A stretch of 64,000 bases of DNA from NCBI RefSeq assembly GCF_000005505.3, contig NC_016133.3:41691237-41755236 (forward strand), written 5' to 3'. The position numbers were made by a program, and so were the translations under genes. Source of the DNA: Brachypodium distachyon (Eukaryota; Streptophyta; Magnoliopsida; Poales; Poaceae). The notes beneath the pieces were generated by a model, which did no database searches, was not told the DNA's origin, and worked only from the letters and a program-made list of their open reading frames with translations. Below, one piece after another: positions 48,307-60,146 of this stretch. The first letter of the stretch is position 1. Each line of letters begins with the position of its first letter.

Positions 48307-51300
48307 ATGGTGTCTGACCAGGAGCTGGCCCGGTATGTGGAGTCCTTGGTCCGCCAGGCCGTTGCCGCCGCCGGCGGTCACGCGGGCGGGATATCGACCG
48401 AGGGCGTGGTGCGGCAGCTCGAGGCGCAGCTCGGGGTCGACCTCGCCCCTAGGGCGCCGCTCATCCGCGACATCCTCGTCGCGCTCCTCTCCCCCGTCGC
48501 CCCCGCCTCGCGTAAGGACCCTTTTGCCACCGCTTCGCCCCACTTCGCGGCGGCCACCACGGCCTCCGCCTCCTCCGCACCTGGCGCCGGCGTGCCGCAC
48601 TTCTTCGCGCATCAGCAGCAACAGCAGCAGCCCACGGCACAGCAGCTGCAGTCGTACTACGCCGCCGCGCAGCAGTACCAGCAGCAGCAGCAACAGCAAC
48701 AACAGCACCGCCCCAGCCCGCCCGCCTCCCAGCAGTACGACGCCGCCACGGCGTCGTTCCGCTACGCGCAGCCTGGTGGGGCGCAGCTCCAGAGGCTCGT
48801 CCAACTGCAGCAGTACCAGCAGCAGCAGCAGCAGCAGATGGCCGCTGCGGCTGCCGCCGCCGCCGTGGCCGGGGATAGTCCTCGTGGGGCGGTCGTGGCG
48901 GAGAGTCCGCGTGGGGCGGCGTCCGCGAAGCCCAAGAAGGAAAGGTAATGCTTCCTGCACTTCGTTCCTCGTCATTTTTTTTCCTCCCCTTTCGCGCTAG
49001 GGTTTGGATGAGATGATGTTTCGGTTAGGTGCCCCTGCTAGCGTGTGCTTCCTATGACTTCTGCACGAAGCTATAATCCAAAGCCTGTAGACTACATGTT
49101 CTGTTAACTCCTTTCTCAGATTTGATTGGTCGATTGTGGTTAGGTTAAGTGTAAAAGCCTACATTTTTGGTGGTCGCGGAATATCTTGTGTGCGTGCTTA
49201 GGAGTTAGGGGTTGGGGCTTTCATTCTTTCTAGTGGACGTTGATACGTTATCACGATTACTGTGAGTAATTAGTGGGTTGGTGGTGTAAACTGCAAGGAA
49301 ATGGTTTCCCGAGCGTTTCAATTGGTTCGTGCCAGCTTGTACTAGATTTTTAATGACCACGGACTCTTGTGGAATCACTTCTTGCGTACTTAAGCTAATC
49401 TTTGAATACTGCCGTAGTTATGTCAACCTTACCTGCAGAATTTAAAGCCTCTGGACGTGTAATAATGGATTTGGCCATCCCCATCAACATGGTTGCTTTG
49501 AAAATAAACCTCTTGTAGAACTAAGAAGCTTATCCATAATGTTCATTGTGCTGAACAAATGGATATGTTGGTGCACTCCTTTTTTTTTCTGCCTGGAACT
49601 CGATAGAAATCATTAACAGTCATTAGACCCAATTATATGTTTACTGGACTTTGTTAATCTCATTATATTTACTTTGTACGAAACAATATTTAGCACACAC
49701 TGGCCTGTTTGTTTGGAAGAATATTCTTGATATGAAATCCGGAGGGGTACTTCTCCTATGACTACAGCAGATATAGATGTGTCCCTTCTCTTGTTCTCAA
49801 CTGTCAGCTATTTTCTACGGTTGTCCAGTCTGTTCACTGAATTTATTGTTTCTCGTTGTCTCTGTGAATCAGTGCTAGTACTGGAGTAAAACGAAGAGGT
49901 GGTCCAGGGGGATTAAACAAAGTCTGTGGTGTTTCACCTGAGCTGCAAGTTATTGTTGGTGAACCAACCATGGCTAGAACTGAGGTTTGTTATACTGGCC
50001 TGCCCTTCTACTGTCTTCCCTTGTCTTGATGATTACATCACCGAAGACCCTGAGATTGTGATTCAATTGCAGATCGTTAAGCAGCTTTGGGCGTACATTC
50101 GCAGGAACAACTTGCAGGACCCAAACAATAAGAGAAAGATCATCTGCAATGATGAGCTACGGTTGGTTTTTGAGACCGATTGCACTGATATGTTCAAGAT
50201 GAACAAGCTTTTGGCAAAGCATATAAGACCACTCGAGCCAGCAAGTAGGCCTTGCTCACACTACCTACTTATCTTCTCTAAGTAATCAAACTTTGGTTTA
50301 AGCATCTGTACTAAAACATCTCGCAGAAGATTCAAATCGAGATTCGAAGAAGCTGAAGCCTGTGGACAGTGAACCCATTTCTCCTGCTGAAAGTGATCCT
50401 AACCAACTTCCTGTTATCGTGTCTGATGCTCTTGCTAGCTTTTTTGGAACTGGAGAAAGAGAGATGCCCCACTCCGAGGCTGTCAAGCGTGTTTGGGACC
50501 ACATCAAAAGCAATAATTTGGAGGTTAGTGGATGTTATTATCAAAACCTTGATGTACTATACAGTTCTTGTTTGGACGCCCTGCGTGATGTTAAACTTGT
50601 AGTGGGCATTTCAAATTAATTGTGGCCAAGCATGAAAAACTACAGTAAGTGAGAGCAATTTGCCGGCTCAGTAGTAGATTAGTGTGTAAACATCTTTCGA
50701 GAACCTAAGCATGTCTAGTTGCCTTTTGGATTTTACACATACAAAGCATATTGAGGTTCACAGGATAATTGTACTCCTTTCTCCTGACGCTCCAGACAAA
50801 TTATTTCTTGCTTGTTTTTTTCTTCTATCTAATTTATGACGGATTTTTTTGACTGGACACCGTGGTAGATTTTTTTATTTAGCAGATCACTCGCTTTCTG
50901 TTTTCTCTTTTAGTTTTCTGGTTTGGTTGGCAACATGGTTGTTGGTGGTTGATCCACTAGATGCATATGGTGGTTGGTTTTAGATATAAGCTGTTGAGTG
51001 TATATTCCAATGTGATTTCCAATTTTAACTTAAAGGAACTGATACATGTTGTCAATATGCTTTTTAGTGACCACGATTATACCCTTTATATATTATCTTG
51101 AGTAGCAATATGCGAGCATTTTGCAGATTGCTTTACACACAAGTTGGTTGGTTGTCTATTCTCTTTTGACCTATGATGAGTGAAGCATAAGCAAAGCATG
51201 TGGTTGATCATCTACATGCATATGGTTGTTATTTTTATATGCAAGTTTTTAGTGTACATTGCCGTTTCTTTTCCAATGGTGTACTTAAAATACTGGCACA

Positions 51301-51811
51301 TGTGGTTGAAAGACTTTTCAATGTAGACCATTATATACAATTGCATAAATATTCAATGGCCATATGCAAGTATTTTGCTGATTGCTTCTATATGCAACTT
51401 GGTTTCTTGTCTATTCTCTTTTGACTTATGACAAGTGTGAAGCATAAGCAAAGCATGTCCCAAAAGGTCCCCTTTTCACTTGCTTTAATGTTTTCATGCA
51501 TATGCCTAATACGCTGGGAATGATAAATTGATAATCAGCCATATGCAAAATGTTCTGTTATGTATGTCGTTATCTAAAAAACTTGTATGTGAATCCAGGC
51601 TTCTCTTAAGTACAAATGGATTGATTACCTTATTTCCTTTTTTTTTGTTTGTTCTTTACCTCATTTCCATTCTTTGCAGGATCCGTCAAATCCCACATTG
51701 ATATTATGTGACTCAAAACTTAAAGATCTCTTTGGATGTGAAAGCTTAACCGCTCTGGGTGTTTCAGAGTTGCTGTCAGATCATCTTTTCAAGCAAGCTA
51801 ATAAGATCTAA
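48307..51811 (+). CDS. DEK_C and double SWIB/MDM2-domain protein
   Basis: Nuclear protein of the plant SWIB family (BAF60b-type domains linked to chromatin remodelling and transcription). Coding exons 48307-48944, 49873-49984, 50073-50244, 50327-50523 and 51680-51811 join in frame to 416 residues. Order: DEK_C domain about 1-60 (LARYVESLVRQAV, ISTEGVVRQLEAQLGVDL, FVALL-type end LIRDILVALL); a glutamine/alanine-rich linker about 100-205 with CAG/CAA runs; first SWIB about 225-302 (GGLNKVCGVSPELQVIVGEP, EIVKQLWAYIRRNNLQDP, NDELRLVFETD); second SWIB about 336-412 (SFFGTGEREMPHSEAVKRVW, DHIKSNNLEDPSNPTLILCD, LKDLFG). It ends KQANKI. All junctions are GT-AG. The start is the first ATG in the GC-rich leader and opens the DEK_C domain. 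Similar to Arabidopsis At4g22360-type proteins from memory. The glutamine runs are likely to vary in length among accessions. Confidence 0.95.
48619..48838 (+). repeat. CAG/CAA trinucleotide runs inside the SWIB gene
   Basis: Three runs of CAG/CAA codons encode glutamine tracts: seven residues near 48613, about nine near 48677-48705, and about seven near 48816-48837. An alanine run (GCC/GCG) follows at 48840-48870. Confidence 0.85.
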
Positions 51812-52801
51812 CTGGTTAGTTATTAACTCTCCTAAGAACATCCTCATGTTTATCTTGCTTGCACTGCCTAGTGTTTGTGGAAGGTTGTCATCCGTTGTTC
51901 TATTGTCACACTGTATTTTGTTCTGTCTTTCAATGCTAGACAGTAGGAGTCTATAGAAATGTGTGAAACGGCTGCAAGGATATCCTTAGTTATTATAGTG
52001 GCTTATTGAGTACTGGTAACTACTCGTTCTGTTTCATTTAGCACATGGTATCCGTTTGCTTTTCTAATACGAGCGTGTTTGCTTTTCTAATACGAGCGTC
52101 CAACTTTGGTTGCAGATGAAACATCTTACTGGACTCTAGTTGGTCTAACATCCTGGCAGTAGGCACTGAAGAAATGACAGAAATTTGCTGAAGTTGTTAA
52201 TTTCATCTTATGTATCCAAAAGACTGATGTACTTACAAGAAAAGGGCTGTAGGGTAATCTCTTCACAGTAGCAATCAAAAGGAATGGTAGTTCAGCATAC
52301 TGTCTAGTTTGGTCTCCCCGAAAGGGTCACATGTGGTAGTTTATCCCGAATTTGTAGTTTGTTAAATAGGAAGCAGCAGTAAGGGAAAGAGAAAGCTGAT
52401 TAACTTTGTTGTGAATTCAGCAACCATAGGTGCATCTTATGGTAAGAAGTAGCTCTCTCCTTTCTTACCCCAGAAAAAGCCTCTTACATGGATAATGTCC
52501 CACCGACATTGTAATGTTGTAGGTGATGCCTAATTTATCAACTTATTATCTTTATCAAACTGTTAGTGACCGGCCTGCTCCTGTTCATTCTTAATTGCTG
52601 CTACCGTTCATCTTATTCATTAAGGTTGTTTGTTGCCTAATCAACATCTATTCTGCTTGCTTCTACGCATTCACTATTCATGGATAATGGAAATGTTGCA
52701 TCATCATTAGCATCCAGTGCTGATCATGCACAACAGATTCTTGTTTCTGTACATCAGAATTTTCTTCAGAATATGATTGTGATGTTGCTGCCGTAACGAA
52801 C
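51812..52801. other. Convergent 3' flanks
   Basis: Non-coding DNA between two genes that end toward each other (SWIB gene on +, NTF2-like gene on -). It should hold both 3' UTRs. No repeat recognised. Confidence 0.45.
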
Positions 52802-54166
52802 CTACATGTTCTTGAACATGGCGTAGAAGAGAACCATGACCACCAGACCAATGATGGCACAGGCAATAATAGTGCTTCTCTCGTTCTCATTGAGTGCCCC
52901 TTCCGGTAGGATCTTGTTCGTGACGATCAAAATTACTGCGTCCAAATTCTGCAATAATGCAAATATACAATCGTGACCCGTTTAGTCATTTTTTTGGGTA
53001 AAAAAGAAAGATGAATCATTATCACGGATTTGTGCATCTTGATTTCATAGTGAGCCTATTAGCTTGCCTGGTGAATGATCTGAAGAATCCTCTGCAGGAG
53101 TGGCACGCAGGTCTTGTTTACTTGGCTATGGCAACGAAACAACAATTCCATTTGGTCAGTATGTCTATCATTCTGCAGATTCAGACCTATATGCTCAAGC
53201 TTTGCTTAGGGAATCACCTGATGAGCAACATGCCTCTGTAGACGTGAGTCGTAGAGACGTTGCAGTCCACGTCCCAAGGCAGCTTCACACCCTTCCATTC
53301 TGCAACCAAATTTTAATTCGGTTTTTGGAGAATACGAATTTGAAATAGTAAAACATATAAGGAACAAATTTCCCTGTTGTCCAGATGGACCTGAAACTCT
53401 GGCATACACAGTGGCCGAGGAGAGTTTTGAACAGACCTAGAGACCATTTGATGCCCAAGTCGAAGCCTTGATCCTCCCTGGGCTTGAGCACGAACGAGAC
53501 CTGGTGCCGGAGCATCATCTCGTGGATGAGTAGCATCATATTCTGTTCACCATGCCATGGGTCAGATATCACAATGCTGATGTACTAATAATAATCCGAA
53601 GAAAAGAAGGTAGGAACTACAAGCAAGAAAATGTGGTGGTCAGCTGGGCATGTCACTGAAAATTTGGAAAATTTTCAAATATGAATTACGCCAACACGGC
53701 CTGTTCTCAGATATACAACCGGGTTGGCGAAATACAGAAGCTGTTTGACCCAAGATAATATTTATTTACTGACCTATTTCAAGGAGTACAATTTTTGGAG
53801 CGACCATACCTTGCTGATCTCGGAAACACTGACGGGTGGAAGTTTACTGAAGAAATACAGGTACTCTTCGGCGATAAGCTCCAGCAGCTCCTTGATGCTC
53901 CGGTTCTGGATGGCTGAGTTGAGCTTCACGATCCTCATGACTGCCCGGAACCCGTCTCCTCCATCGTCGCCGAAAAGAGCCTTTACACTCAGCCTGCTGC
54001 CGCTCCTCCGCCTCGCCGCAGCGCTCCTGCTGCTCCATGTCCTGGAAGAAGAAGAAGAACAGCCTGGCCTGCTCCGGCCACCATGATCCCCTGGAAGAAT
54101 GCTCGCGCCGTTTCGACGCAGGGGAATCGGAGGAGGAAGAAGACGTGAAAGAGTTGCTGATTCCAT
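52802..54166 (-). CDS. Plastid NTF2-like fold protein with C-terminal membrane segment
   Basis: Resembles the plant family of chloroplast proteins with an NTF2/SnoaL-like domain; no enzymatic role is established. Coding exons 54166-53810, 53542-53437, 53299-53218, 53164-53068 and 52948-52802 join in frame to 262 residues. The N-terminus (MESATLSRLLPPPIPLRR..., rich in Ser/Arg, few acids) looks like a chloroplast transit peptide ending near SRLSVKALFG. The NTF2-like part spans about 70-180: AVMRIVKLNSAIQNRSIKEL, LIAEEYLYFFSKLPP, IHEMMLRHQVSFVLKP, DLGIKWSLEWKGVKLPWDVD, TTHVYRGMLLI. The last exon holds a hydrophobic helix (IIACAIIGLVVMVLFYAMF) near the C-terminus, so the protein may be membrane-anchored. 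The junction between exons 3 and 4 is the least certain: the acceptor was chosen because it alone keeps the frame open. Intron 4 has a GC donor (CACCAG-GCAAGC). Confidence 0.72.
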
Positions 54167-54907
54167 GGCAGGGCTGAACTTTGGATTTGAAAATGCATGA
54201 ACGGAGGCGTATATTTATGGGATGTGGGCGTGTAGGGGTTGGGTTTTTTGGTTCGTGCTGATGCATGTCCGGATCACAAGGAAGGGATGGTATGGGCGGG
54301 AAGCCATGTCCCTTGTGTGTTGTGGGTTATTAGCATGAACGGGTTGCAAGGTTGTCAAGGTAAGTAAGGAAGGATACTCTTGGAAACTTGGCTTGAGGTC
54401 CATGCCCCTACACCTACAATGCTACATGCTATATATGGCTACTATGGCTTGGCCATAGCATGTTTCAGAAGCTTGATCACCAGGTTTCAGTAGTATTTAT
54501 TACTAGCAGTAATAGGTAGAATAATTGGGTCAAGGTTTTGCAGTTTTTTAGAGGGGCAGGGAGTGGGGGAAAAACGGTTCCATTTTACTGACACCAGCAC
54601 AGAAAGTTTTGCAGTTTGAGCTCTGTGATCTGCCTTCTGGAAGTTTATAGGGTTTTATAAAAGAGATCTCAACTGGCTCTAGTTTAAACTGATTGGCCAA
54701 AAGCTAAGCATTGTCGCATTCTTCTCTTCTTCCTGGATATCGGCTTCACGATAGCCTCAAATACCATCGCCCATGTTTTGGCAATACAAAAACTTGCCAT
54801 GGCAATTTGGTTGGGTAGCTTTTTTGACAAAAACAAAAGTAGTCAATTGGGCTAGCCCAAATATTGCTAAACCAACTTGGGACTGAAAACGGAACATATC
54901 ATCATCC
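54167..54907. other. 5' flank of the NTF2-like gene
   Basis: Promoter-side DNA for the minus-strand gene; no clear TATA box selected and no repeat recognised. Confidence 0.4.
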
Positions 54908-54912
54908 AGCCT
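54908..54912. repeat. Target site duplication, left (AGCCT)
   Basis: AGCCT before the 5' LTR; repeated at 57299-57303. Confidence 0.9.
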
Positions 54913-55203
54913 TGTTGAAATATGATCCGAATCCGTTACCAACTCTGCTAGACGTGGTATGATAGGTTTGGTCTTTGTGTTGGTATACGAGTTGAACTCG
55001 TTTTTCTTGTCCTATTAGGACTCATGTTTATTGCCCGTTATATATACCCCATGTAGTCACATCTAAAGACGATATGTTGTCTCGTGCATGTAATACTCAA
55101 ACATAGTGAAGTTGCGCTTTCGTGCGTCCGTGGTTTTTCCCGCGAGGGTTTCCACATTAAATTCGTGTCTCTCGTTTCTAATTTAATCTCTATTTTCGTA
55201 ACA
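54913..55203 (+). repeat. 5' LTR
   Basis: TGTTGAAATATG...TTTTCGTAACA, with an internal TATA-like TTATATATACCCC promoter motif. Confidence 0.92.
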
Positions 55204-55205
55204 AA

Positions 55206-55217
55206 TGGTATCAGAAC
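55206..55217 (+). other. Primer-binding site
   Basis: TGGTATCAGAAC two bases after the 5' LTR is complementary to the 3' end of initiator methionine tRNA, the usual copia primer. Confidence 0.85.
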
Positions 55218-55615
55218 GGGATTTATCACGTTCCGCTATCATTGCCGAATCCACCACTGTCACTGAGTTGGTTTCCTATGGCTTTCGATCGGAGGCTCTA
55301 CGACGCGTGCTGATTTAAATATCAATCGGTCGTCAATCTGAAGCAGGCAGAGCACGTGCGCAAGCAGCAGACCGAAACATCTCGGTGTGTGAGGCAGTTC
55401 ACGAGCTCAATCGTTGGCTGTAAGTTCCAAGGCAGCAGCACACGTGAAGATCAAAATTGATCCGAAATTGCTGCGTCCACCCGTGGTTTGTCCAGTTGCT
55501 ATCAAATTCAAGTTTTTTGCTCCCCAAATTAATTCAAGTTTTTTGCTACCCAAATTAATTCAATCAAGGATTGTTTCCGGCTTGTACTACTTTGTGCACA
55601 TAGTTTAGTCTACTC

Positions 55616-56911
55616 ATGGCATCCATGAAGTATGATTTTCCGTTGCTGGATCGTGACACAAGGTTTTCCCTATGGTAAGTCAAGATGCGGGCGTTATTGG
55701 CGCAAGCTGATTATGATGATGCATTGGATGGATTTGCGAAAAATAAATCTGCTGACTGGACTGATGAGGAGAAGAGAAAGGATCGCAAAGCTCTATCCCA
55801 AATTCAACTTCATCTACACAACAATATTTTGCAAGAAGTCTTGACTGAAAAGACAGCTGCCGCTCTATGGTTAAAGCTGGAAGAGATTTGCATGTCAAAA
55901 GATCTCACCAGTAAAATGCATCTGAAGCAAAAGTTATTTCTTCACCGACTGCAAGAAGGAGGTAATGTGTTAAATCACATCACTGAGTTTAAGAAGATTA
56001 TATCTGACCTAGCGGCAATGGAAGTTAAGTATGATGAAGAAAATATGGGTTTAATGTTCCTATGTTCACTGCCAAGTTCTTATACCAATTTTAGAGATAC
56101 CATATTATACGGTCGTGATACTCTCACGCTTAATGAGGTTTATGAAGCTTTACACTCCAAGGAGAAGATGAAGCATATGGTGTCTCACGTTGGTTCAAGT
56201 TCGTCCCAGGGTGAGAGATTATCTGTTCGTGACAGGACAAATGAGAGGAGCTCAAATAATGGAAATAGAGGCAAATACAAGTTTTGCAAATATTGCAAGA
56301 AAGACGGACATGAAATCTCCGAGTGTCACAAGTTGCAGAACAAGGAGAAAAGGAATGACAAATTCAAACAGAAGGATCAACAAGAGGATGATGCCTGAGC
56401 CACCGTTGTTAGCAAACAAGATTTTGATGGTGATGTTCTCGTTGTCGTTACCGGGGATTCCAAAATGAGAGATGTTTGGGTTCTTGATACATCATGTACT
56501 TTCCACATGACTCCGCACCGGGAGTGGTTTGCAACGTATGAAGCGATGCCAAATGGTTCTGTGTTTATGGGCGATGATTCGCCGTGCGAGGTTGCAGGCA
56601 TTGGCACCATTCAAATCAAGATGTTTGATGGCACCATCAGAACTTTATCGGATGTTCGCCACATTCCGAGTTTGAAGAAAAATCTTATCTCTTTGAATTC
56701 TCTTGACAATAAAGGATACAAGTATTCAGGTGGAGATGGGATCGTCAAGGTCACAAAAGATTCTCTTGTTGTGATGAAAGGTGATATGAAGGCTGCAAAT
56801 CTTTACCACCTTCGAGGTACGACAATTACTGGTAATGCTGATATGATGACAAAGCCAGTTTCTGTCAATAAGTTTAAGCTTTGCTCAGTCTTGGTTGGTG
56901 TTACTCACTAG
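55616..56911 (+). pseudogene. copia gag-protease with in-frame RNase H tail, two nonsense codons
   Basis: One frame runs from ATG 55616 (MASMKYDFPLLDRDTRFSLW) to TAG 56909-56911, broken by TAA at 55676-55678 and TGA at 56396-56398. Both fit a single C-to-T change, as from deamination of methylated cytosine. Gag (UBN2-type) is followed by a CCHC zinc knuckle, CKYCKKDGHEISECH. The protease block DVWVLDTSCTFHMTP has an altered active-site motif (Asp-Thr-Ser-Cys where Asp-Ser/Thr-Gly-Ala is usual). The pre-integrase head ends NLYHLRG and then joins directly to NADMMTKPVSVNKFKLC, the C-terminal end of copia RNase H. The large internal deletion therefore preserved the frame. Confidence 0.9.
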
Positions 56912-57007
56912 TCCTATGGACGTTGACGCGCAAGATGTTTATGTTCATTTGTTTGGAATTGTTTACTTTTTTCGACTACTGGAGGGGATTCGGTTCAAGG
57001 TGAAAAT

Positions 57008-57298
57008 TGTTGAAATATGATCCGAATCCGTTACCAACTCTGCTAGACGTAGCAAAATATGTTTGGGCTTTGTGTTGGTATACGAGTTGAACTCGTTTTC
57101 CTTGTCCTATTAGGACTCATGTTTATTGCCCGTTATATATACCCCATGTAGTCACACTTAAAGACGGTCTGTAGTCTCGTTCTTGTAATACTCTAACATA
57201 GTGAAATTGCGTCTTCATACGTCCATGATTTTTTCCGCAAGGGTTTCGACGTTAAATTCGTGTCTCTTGTTTCTAGTTTAATCTCTATTTTTGTAACG
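57008..57298 (+). repeat. 3' LTR
   Basis: A 291-bp copy of 54913-55203; the last base pair is CG in place of CA, followed immediately by the AGCCT duplication. Confidence 0.92.
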
Positions 57299-57303
57299 AG
57301 CCT
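57299..57303. repeat. Target site duplication, right (AGCCT)
   Basis: AGCCT, identical to 54908-54912. Confidence 0.9.
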
Positions 57304-59932
57304 TTTATGTGACCGAGCCCAATCAGTACGGCCCACTCTTCTACAGCTCGGTACGCAGTGTCTGTTTTCCCCCAAGTTGGCCCAATAACCGCCCCTCCAC
57401 TACTCCAGTAGTCCACTCAGTCACTGAAGTACTCAACCTTCCTTAAAAAAAAAGAACTCAGTCACTCAACCAAGATCATCATACGAAAATAAAAAAACAA
57501 GATCATCGTAAGAGTGGAATAACCAGTTAGTCTATTCATGCACTCAATAAACATACACAGAACAGTTAACACCATAAACTCGTTAAAATGATACACTTTG
57601 GTCTAGAAACATAGGACCATTGTTGCAGGGGGGATATGAAGATTTGTTGCATCTTCGCAAAATGGCCGGTAGTTTGGCGTTGGCAAGCCAGTAGAACCAG
57701 GATGCGTCGAGCTTTGGAGGCCAGAGAGGGCAATGCAGAGCCGGCGACAACTACTGGCTCGCGGCGGTGGAAGTTAACTTTTATGCCGGCATTTGGTAAT
57801 AACTTTGGCTAGCAGTTTGTTTGGCATCCCACTGTCATGCCAAAATCATGTCGAGTCAGCTTAGGCTAACAATTTACTGAATGCCAAATCCTGGCAAAGC
57901 GACTTTGGGCACCATGCAATTGATTGGACTCCACTCTAATCGACCGGCCGCAATTTTGATTAGGCTCTGCCCATCCTTACCAGCGCAACCCAGCGGCATA
58001 TGCATGTGCCATCAAGCATGCCTACTACTGGGGGGCCTTGCACTAGCTGATCACCGTCCATGTCCGATTCCAGCGATTTGACACCGAATCAGCCTATCCT
58101 GATTTTAAAGCGATTTTGACAGTATCCATCCCTCCCTCCTTGCAAACTCATCCAAAAGCTCTGCTACGCTGTCCACGCATGAGTGGACTGAACACACTGT
58201 TTACTAGCTGATAGCTTGCTCTCAAACTTTCAGCAGACCAGCTGATCTGCCAATGGGCACACTTTTCCTACCCTTCCTGTCGTTTCTTGCAACTGCTAAA
58301 TTCTCATGCCACCTAGCTTAATTGTCACGAATAATAGGTCCATCGTCGTCCGAGTAATACTAGCAACTACTCGTAGCAAGCGATCAATTAATAAGCCAAG
58401 TTATATATAAATCTGCAAATACATCCATTCATGCAAATTAAGCCAACTTGTAACGCGGCGTGCCACGATGGATCGCCTGCCATCGCTTTTGGGACGAGAA
58501 AGAGCTGGCAGTATAATAAAATCAAACCAAGCGGGACGGGGGTTATCGCCTCCATCTGCTGTAATTATTGTTGCCGATGGAGCTTTGGGCTTTGGCACAT
58601 GCGAGCACTTAGCCCGAAAGGTAATCTCGCCCACTCGTTGTGTTAGCTGTAAAACTCTACTCCAACTCGATCGTTAGCTGTGCAGTGCTCTGTTTTTCGT
58701 GGCATGCATGCATATATAATTGTACATGTCTACGTGCTAGCTAGTTAGGCTCTTCGATTGATGGCTCTTCGAGATGATGTTCACCTAAAAAACCCGACTA
58801 ATTCGTGGGTTTCTCTGACGCTAAGTCAATTCCAACAGTACCTTCAGTAACCAGTAGCAGTGTCACTCCGCCCAGGGCAGTAGTAGCTATAATAGTTCGA
58901 TCATTGCGAAATGAGAAAGGATTGGCTAAGTTACAAATGCATTTCCCATCACATATTGACGTATACGGCCTTAATTTACATAGCTCTAGGGTAGCTCCAC
59001 CCCATTCGATGGCAGATCTAGCTATAAACTAGTCGATCGATCCATATAGATCATGTCACGACCTTCAATGGCGGCATTAGACGACGCACATTCTCCGGCT
59101 CAAGTTTCACTGTCTCTACGCTAGCATGAGTGCACGATAGAAAATCGATGTCGGTCCATCTCCCTGCAGATCGTTCTCGTACTCAGGAAGAAATAAAATA
59201 ATCCCCTGACAGTTAGTATTGGTACAACGTGACATGTTGGGGTAAAATGTGACACATGATTTTAACTAGGATAAGCAATGTCAAATATTTACAAAAAAAA
59301 GGTAAACAATGGATTTCACTTTTTCCTAAAACTAAAAATGGTTTCTAGACCTGCATCCAACATGCCGAATTTCTTCCTCTTATTTCTACCCATGTCGGAT
59401 ACGCAGATACATATATATTCATCGGGCTTAAAGTACATCCATTTCTATTATCCTATCAACATACCATGGGCTGGTTATAATATGGAACGGAGAGATGGCG
59501 TATCACCATGGCAAAAAATCGACTGAAGCTCACAAAAAGAAAGTTTTTTTTTTGAGGCCACACACAAAGGGAAAGTTGAAGCAACTGAATCATGCAAGCA
59601 AAAAAATAAAAATACAAAAGGACATAACACCATAAAGAAGTTTGATTCTGGCATTTAATCCAGCGCAGATCTGGACCGAATGGACGGTGCAGCTCGTACT
59701 GGCTGTCGAGTTAAACCGGGGCTACGATACAAGGCTGGCTGTGTGGCTGGCCACACCACACTACGAACGTGCAGTGACGTGACGCGATGTACAGCCCTAC
59801 AGGCCAGGTCGGTGCATGCGTCCACGCATGTCGTCACTGACCGCGATGGCCCCCCGTCTTTACACCTCGAAAGGCACGCCTGCCATCGTGGCCCGGCCAG
59901 CCAGCTCTCTCTGGCTTGCCTGTTCTCTCTCC
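57304..59932. other. Intergenic sequence, no supported gene
   Basis: Mixed AT-rich and moderate-GC DNA. Frames such as 57881-58081 and 59680-59985 have no motif. I found no bounded repeat with matching ends. Confidence 0.4.
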
Positions 59933-60146
59933 TGCGCCCTATTCTTATGAGCATCTTCGGAAGACCGGCAGTTTTTAAGAGATGAACGAAGTCACCGCTC
60001 ACGTTTCGTTTTTGACGGGTACGTCACCTACCACTGAAAGAATAGCGCTAGATTAAATTCTGAAATAATTCAAAAAAATATGACACCCATGCTGTCGAGA
60101 ATTTGAACCTGGGTGGATGGGTTCCACCACAAGCAACCAACTTCAC
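59933..60146 (-). mobile_element. Au-SINE-like retroposon
   Basis: On the minus strand a tRNA-like head with a strong RNA polymerase III B box (GGTTCAAATTC, 60109-60099) is followed by the Au-SINE body: TTTCAGTGGTAGGTGACGT, CCCGTC, GTGACTTCG, and a tail CTCATAAGAATAGGGCG. Same family as 28305-28545. Borders are approximate and no target duplication was seen. Confidence 0.65.

Larger units (their letters stand above)
54913..57298 (+). mobile_element. Deletion-derived Ty1/copia retrotransposon, 2386 bp
   Basis: A complete, target-duplicated insertion with two 291-bp LTRs, a primer-binding site and a purine-rich tract (CTGGAGGGGATTCGG) before the 3' LTR, but with a coding region of only gag, protease and the last residues of RNase H. 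Integrase, reverse transcriptase and most of RNase H are missing, so it must have been mobilised by a relative. By eye the LTRs differ at about 30 of 291 positions (about 10%), which indicates an insertion several million years old under usual grass rates. Confidence 0.93.

Noticed and set aside
48265..48975. 236-codon minus-strand frame and 221-codon + frame over the SWIB first exon
   Set aside because: Out-of-frame readings of the DEK_C/glutamine-rich exon; no splice continuity.
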